A stretch of 64,000 nt of DNA from Chloroflexota bacterium (GTDB taxonomy: Bacteria > Chloroflexota > Limnocylindria > Limnocylindrales > CSP1-4): the NCBI GenBank assembly GCA_005883615.1, contig VBEC01000021.1, positions 1 through 64,000 of the forward strand. The letters are read 5' to 3'. A model generated the notes under the pieces. That model saw only the letters and a list, made by a program, of their open reading frames with translations, searched no databases and was not told the DNA's origin. The position numbers and the translations under genes were made by a program. The first letter of the stretch is position 1. Each line of letters begins with the position of its first letter. This document shows positions 60,565 through 64,000 of the stretch, piece by piece.

Positions 60565-61797
60565 CTAGGCGCCGACGACCATCGCCTCGCGCGGGAACTG
60601 TGTCAGTCGCTCGACTCGACCGGCGGACCGATCGAACAGCACGAGATCTTCGATCCGGACGCCCATCTCCCCTTCGAGGTAGACCCCCGGCTCGACCGAG
60701 AACACGGTCGGGCTCGGCAGTAGGGCATCGACCGGCGCGGTACGTCCCAGGGTCGGTAGCTCGTGCGTGGCCAGGCCGATCCCGTGCCCGGTCCCGTGGC
60801 CGAAATGCTCGCCGTGCCCGGCAGCCTCGATCACCTGTCGTGCCAGCCCGTCGACACCACGCCCGGTCAGCGGCTCGCCAGCCCGGACCGCTCGCTCCAA
60901 CTCCGTAATGGCCGCTGCCTGGCTTCTCTCGACGAGCTCGTAGATCTCGAGATCGCGAGGAGAAGGCTCGCCGACGAAGAGGGTACGGGTCATGTCGCTT
61001 CGGTAGCCGTGAACCTGCGAACCGAAATCGAAGAGCAGGACCTGTCCTCCCTGGACCGGCCGATCGCCCGGCGAGCCGTGCGGCAGTGCGGCCTCCGGTC
61101 CTGCGAGCGCCGTGACGTCGAATGCCAGTGCCTCAGCGCCCCCCGTTCGCATGTGCCATTCGAGCTCGAGTGCGAGCTCATGCTCCGTCCGGCCGACCCG
61201 GATCGAGGGAAGGAGGGCCGCCAGCGCACGATCGGCCACCGTGCACGCAGCGGCGACCCTCTCCAGCTCGGCCGGTTCCTTGGTCGCCCGGTCCTCCTCG
61301 ACCCAGCCCTCGACGGGAACGAGCTCGACCGACGGAGCGGCCGCGCTCAGCCGCCCCCACAGGGCGTGGCTCACGAATCCCGCCTCGACAGCAACCCGCC
61401 GCGCTCCAAGCGATGAGACCAATCCCGGCCAGCGCTGTGGGAAGTCGCCGTACACGAATTCCACGCGAGCGTCGGGAGCCTCGCGACGCGTCTGTATCGT
61501 GTAGCGGCTGTCGGCCAGGACCACGACTTCCTCGCCACCCACGAAGAACTGGCCGGAGTGACCCGCAACCTTCTCCTCGCCGTCCCTCAGCGCGAAACCG
61601 GTCAGATAGCGGGTGTTCTCTGGTCGCACCCCGAAGTAAGCGTCGAGCCCGTCGCGAACCAGGCGTTCACGCACCCTGGCCAGCCTGGCCGGCCGCGCCG
61701 CGCGGTCGGCTTCCGCCCATTCGGATCGATCCGCCTGAGATGGTGGCGATCGGAAATCGGCCGGCAGCGGACGTGGGGCGGAGCGCACGCTGCTCAT
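60565..61797 (-). CDS. Xaa-Pro peptidase (M24 family)
   Basis: The 410-aa metallopeptidase has a creatinase-like N-terminal domain (about 1-165) and an M24 catalytic domain. The five metal ligands are visible: two Asp in VLLFDFGSQVHGYRSDMTRT, His in GHGTGHGIGLATHELPT, Glu in VFSVEPGVYLEGEMG and Glu in VRIEDLVLF. It probably removes N-terminal residues before proline. ATG 61797 overlaps the mltG stop. Neighbour efp also concerns proline-rich proteins, though this link may be chance. Confidence 0.92.
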   Translation of the reverse strand: MSSVRSAPRPLPADFRSPPSQADRSEWAEADRAARPARLARVRERLVRDGLDAYFGVRPENTRYLTGFALRDGEEKVAGHSGQFFVGGEEVVVLADSRYTIQTRREAPDARVEFVYGDFPQRWPGLVSSLGARRVAVEAGFVSHALWGRLSAAAPSVELVPVEGWVEEDRATKEPAELERVAAACTVADRALAALLPSIRVGRTEHELALELEWHMRTGGAEALAFDVTALAGPEAALPHGSPGDRPVQGGQVLLFDFGSQVHGYRSDMTRTLFVGEPSPRDLEIYELVERSQAAAITELERAVRAGEPLTGRGVDGLARQVIEAAGHGEHFGHGTGHGIGLATHELPTLGRTAPVDALLPSPTVFSVEPGVYLEGEMGVRIEDLVLFDRSAGRVERLTQFPREAMVVGA

Positions 61798-63149
61798 CGG
61801 TAGCCGTACTTCGTGAGGTTCGCCTCGTGTTCCGCCAGCGTCCTGGCGAACGCGTGCTCGTGGCTGCCATCGTTCTTGGCCACGAAGTACAGGTAGCCGG
61901 TCTTGGTGTCGGGCTGCAGCGCTGCATCGATCGACGCCGCTGTCGGGGTGCAGATCGGCCCGGGCATCAGCCCCCGATTCACGTACGTCTGGTAGCCGGC
62001 CAGCTCGGGTGGGAATTGGACGCCGTCGAGGCGCGTGCCCAGCGGCGACCAGAACGAATAGTTCGTCCACTGCTCGAGGGCCAGCTTCTTGAGCTCGATC
62101 GTGTCGTGGCCGTAGTACACGCTCGGATCGGCGTTGAGCAGCATCTTGTGGTTGAGCCGGTTCTGGTAGACGCCGGCGATGAGTGGCCGCTCAGCGTCGA
62201 TCACAGCCTCCTTTTCGACCAGGGATGCGAGCGTCAGCACCTGGTAGAAGGTCATGCCCCGGGCCTTCGGGACGGTCATCCGGTCGGGGCCGATCTGGCG
62301 ATAGAAGGCGTCGAGCATCATTCGGATGAGCGCGTCCGGCGTGACGTCGGGGGCGACCGTGTACGTCGCCGGCGCGAGGAATCCCTCGAGGGAGGCGCCC
62401 TGTGGCAGCTTGAGCCAGGGATAGTCGGACAGCAGGGCCTGGGGCGGGCTCGTCGCCTCCTTATAGAAGTCAGCGACGTTCATCTCGAGAGGCAGCGTTT
62501 CGAGCTTGGTCGTGACCTGCTCGAGCCGAAGGCCTTCACGAAGCTGGACGACGACGGTCGTGACGGGGGCGTTCAGCAGTCCTTCGACGAGCTGCTGCGG
62601 GGTCATGTTCCTGCGCAGGAGAAACGTCCCCGCCTTGAGCTGCGAGCTGAGCTTCTGCTCGGTGACCAGGAAGACGAAGGCTCGCGGATCCCGGAGATAG
62701 CCTTCCGAGGCAAGCTTGCTGGCGATGGCCCCCGCCGTGTCTCCGTCCGCGACCACGAAGTCGCGCTGCAGGGGATCGTCGCTGGGGGCCTGTGTGAGCT
62801 TGTCGCCCAGGTCGGAGCGAACCATGTCGGCCACGAAGGGAACGCTGAGGGCGCTCGGGTTATCGGCCGCCCAGCTGATCACGGCATCCGCGAACAGTGG
62901 TCGGAGGACCGTGAGAAGAGCGGTCAGCACGAGCGCGGCGAGCACGACCACGAAGACCAGGAACCGGATCAGGCCGAAGCGGCTCCCGGTGCTTCCGTTC
63001 CGAATCGGCCTCCCTCGGCCATTCCAGCCGTTGGTCGGGGGCCCGGCCGAGGGTGCCACCACGGGATCGCTCGGGCGGCCGATGTCTTCGGCGTCCAACG
63101 GATGCGCCTGGTCCCGGAGGCGTGGCCGGCCGCCGCCGCGCAGCGTCAC
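61794..63149 (-). CDS. mltG: endolytic murein transglycosylase
   Basis: The 451-aa YceG-like protein has a Pro/Arg-rich cytoplasmic lead of about 55 residues, one membrane helix (about 60-85) and the LysM-like plus catalytic MltG domain. The active-site Glu lies in LTLASLVEKEAVIDAERPLI. VYQNRLNHKMLLNADPSVYY and YLYFVAKNDGSHEHAFARTL are signatures. It cuts new glycan strands at the end of synthesis. GTG 63149 overlaps the ruvX stop (GTGA). The order ruvX-mltG is conserved widely. Confidence 0.94.
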   Translation of the reverse strand: MTLRGGGRPRLRDQAHPLDAEDIGRPSDPVVAPSAGPPTNGWNGRGRPIRNGSTGSRFGLIRFLVFVVVLAALVLTALLTVLRPLFADAVISWAADNPSALSVPFVADMVRSDLGDKLTQAPSDDPLQRDFVVADGDTAGAIASKLASEGYLRDPRAFVFLVTEQKLSSQLKAGTFLLRRNMTPQQLVEGLLNAPVTTVVVQLREGLRLEQVTTKLETLPLEMNVADFYKEATSPPQALLSDYPWLKLPQGASLEGFLAPATYTVAPDVTPDALIRMMLDAFYRQIGPDRMTVPKARGMTFYQVLTLASLVEKEAVIDAERPLIAGVYQNRLNHKMLLNADPSVYYGHDTIELKKLALEQWTNYSFWSPLGTRLDGVQFPPELAGYQTYVNRGLMPGPICTPTAASIDAALQPDTKTGYLYFVAKNDGSHEHAFARTLAEHEANLTKYGYR

Positions 63150-63718
63150 CGTGCCGAATCCACGCGTCGCTCCGGCACGTCAGCCCGCTCCGGCGCGCTC
63201 TCGTGGGCTGTCTCGCGGTCTCTCTCGGCAGCACTTTCCGTGGCGTTCTCGCGGTCCCTCTCGCTAGCGCTCTCCCGGCTTCTGGCATCAAGCTCGTCCT
63301 GCAGGATGATGGTGGCGGCCTCGCGATCGACCCGCTCGCGCCGGGCTCGCCGCTGGGCGGGCGTTGGCGGTCCGCCCGACCGACCGCGCTTCGCCGCTCC
63401 GACGCGTCCTTCGGCGAGATGGCTGGTAAGCCGCTCGTCCCGGTAGGCAAGCGGCAGCGCGAGCAGCCGGCCGACCTCGTCGGCCCAGGCTCGGGTCGAG
63501 CGCGCCTGCGGACCCTCGATACCGGACGCCTCGAAAGGCAGTCCGATCACGAGCTCGACGATACCTCGCTCGGTCACGATCCGGGCCAGATCCGCCACAT
63601 CCGCTGCCACGCTCGCTCGTCGCGGCAGGGTGGTCAGCGGGACCGCCCGCGGCGGCTCGCCTTCGGCGACGGCCAGGCCGATCCTGCGCTCGCCGAGATC
63701 GACTCCGAGGAGCGCCAT
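63146..63718 (-). CDS. ruvX: YqgF/RuvX-type Holliday junction resolvase or rRNA nuclease
   Basis: The 190-aa protein has the RNase H-like start MALLGVDLGERRIGLAVAEG with the first catalytic Asp, ELVIGLPFEASGIEGPQA and LAYRDERLTSHLAEGRV with another acidic residue. Family members resolve Holliday junctions or trim pre-16S rRNA. ATG 63718 begins the conserved core and overlaps the upstream stop (TGATG). The C-terminal 45 residues are an unusual charged tail of ERDRE/ESA-type repeats. Confidence 0.9.
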   Translation of the reverse strand: MALLGVDLGERRIGLAVAEGEPPRAVPLTTLPRRASVAADVADLARIVTERGIVELVIGLPFEASGIEGPQARSTRAWADEVGRLLALPLAYRDERLTSHLAEGRVGAAKRGRSGGPPTPAQRRARRERVDREAATIILQDELDARSRESASERDRENATESAAERDRETAHESAPERADVPERRVDSAR

Positions 63719-64000
63719 CACCGCGACGACCTTGCTATGGCTGGGCGGCCGGTCGTGGGCACGAGCGTGAGTCCGCCCACCGTCGGGGGCGCAGCTTCCG
63801 CGGACGCGCTTCCGATGCGAACGTCGAGTCGGAAATCGAAGCTCGGGATGGTCGTAACGAATGAGGGCCACACATCGATGCGGACGTCGCCATATTGTGA
63901 AAGGACCGACCGGGCGTCCTCAATCGTGCGGCCTTTCACCTGCTTCTTCAGGTCGTTGAGATCGAGGCGACGAAGTTGGCGGGCGGTCGCGCTCACTGGA
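63718..64000 (-). CDS. C-terminal fragment of a larger protein, cut by the right edge
   Basis: About 94 residues are visible. They include RQLRRLDLNDLKKQVKGRTI and EDARSVLSQYGDVRIDVWPS, then VTTIPSFDFRLDVRIG and a Ser/Pro/Arg tail. The last part recalls C-termini of Chloroflexota proteins annotated as baseplate-J/gp47-like, a weak match from memory only. The GTG at 63996 is unlikely to be the true start, because the frame remains open into the edge. Confidence 0.4.
   Translation of the reverse strand, partial: PVSATARQLRRLDLNDLKKQVKGRTIEDARSVLSQYGDVRIDVWPSFVTTIPSFDFRLDVRIGSASAEAAPPTVGGLTLVPTTGRPAIARSSR

Noticed and set aside
61122-63446. 774-aa plus-strand ORF
   Set aside because: Antisense shadow of mltG, the M24 peptidase and ruvX; low-complexity make-up.

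Overview
The window is 64 kb of dense, very GC-rich bacterial chromosome with no rRNA, CRISPR array or intact prophage. The most likely host is a member of the Chloroflexota, perhaps the Limnocylindria/Ellin6529 side. This is inferred from paired DUF881 genes next to DUF951, an EtfD-type ETF:menaquinone route, DosR-type signalling, tRNAs with encoded CCA, and Firmicutes-like housekeeping gene order in a GC-rich genome. It is not proven. Most genes lie on the minus strand, and many neighbours overlap by 1 or 4 nt (TGATG, ATGA, GTGA); I used these overlaps to choose starts.

Region by region. 1-7.7 kb (-): an operon running from an ABC solute-binding protein through an MA-family metallopeptidase, two DUF881 proteins, DUF951, an MFS transporter and a membrane glycosyltransferase to an asparaginase cut by the window edge. 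7.9-10.5 kb: cysS, convergent with a glycosyltransferase that carries a CysS-like tail. 10.6-15.3 kb: an accessory zone with orphan small ORFs, a secreted trypsin-like protease and a twin-cupredoxin lipoprotein. 15.5-18.1 kb (+): a GAF histidine kinase, a DosR/DevR-like regulator and DoxX, with shared GGGCC-N4-GGCCC palindromes in the flanking intergenic regions. 18.4-20.7 kb: tRNA-Arg, then a glutaredoxin-like/CcdA/TlpA thiol-redox operon. 20.7-22.7 kb (-): nrdR-dcd-MBL hydrolase behind tandem NrdR-type boxes. 22.8-34 kb (-): acyl-CoA dehydrogenase, etfB and etfA, plus EtfD encoded in a molybdenum cofactor operon (DUF1461, M50-CBS protease, moeA, moaC, mogA).

34.2-36.0 kb is a small graveyard of gene fragments bounded by near-identical 20-bp direct repeats. 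It holds a DUF6941 stub, a repeated small-protein motif, a TPR gene and an integrase C-terminus. 36-40.4 kb (-) holds an amino-acid decarboxylase, an acyl-CoA-dehydrogenase-like flavoprotein that lacks the usual catalytic Glu, and an aldehyde dehydrogenase. 40.6-41.9 kb encodes a solitary FtsZ with an N-terminal transmembrane helix, the most striking feature in the window. 42.1-43.1 kb holds two small genes and tRNA-Pro.

43.2-64 kb (-) is a long co-directional housekeeping block: ruvX-mltG-M24 peptidase-efp-xseA-(49-aa ORF)-xseB-dxs-tlyA-nadK-recN-xerD-PH/SHOCT-M50-scpA-scpB-rluB-cmk-plsC-ispH-der. It covers cell-wall growth, translation, isoprenoid synthesis, DNA repair, chromosome segregation and ribosome assembly. 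The best leads for new biology are the membrane-anchored FtsZ, the possible DosR-type regulon, the TlpA with inserted membrane segments, the glycosyltransferase with a CysS-like tail, and the base-less acyl-CoA-dehydrogenase homologue.
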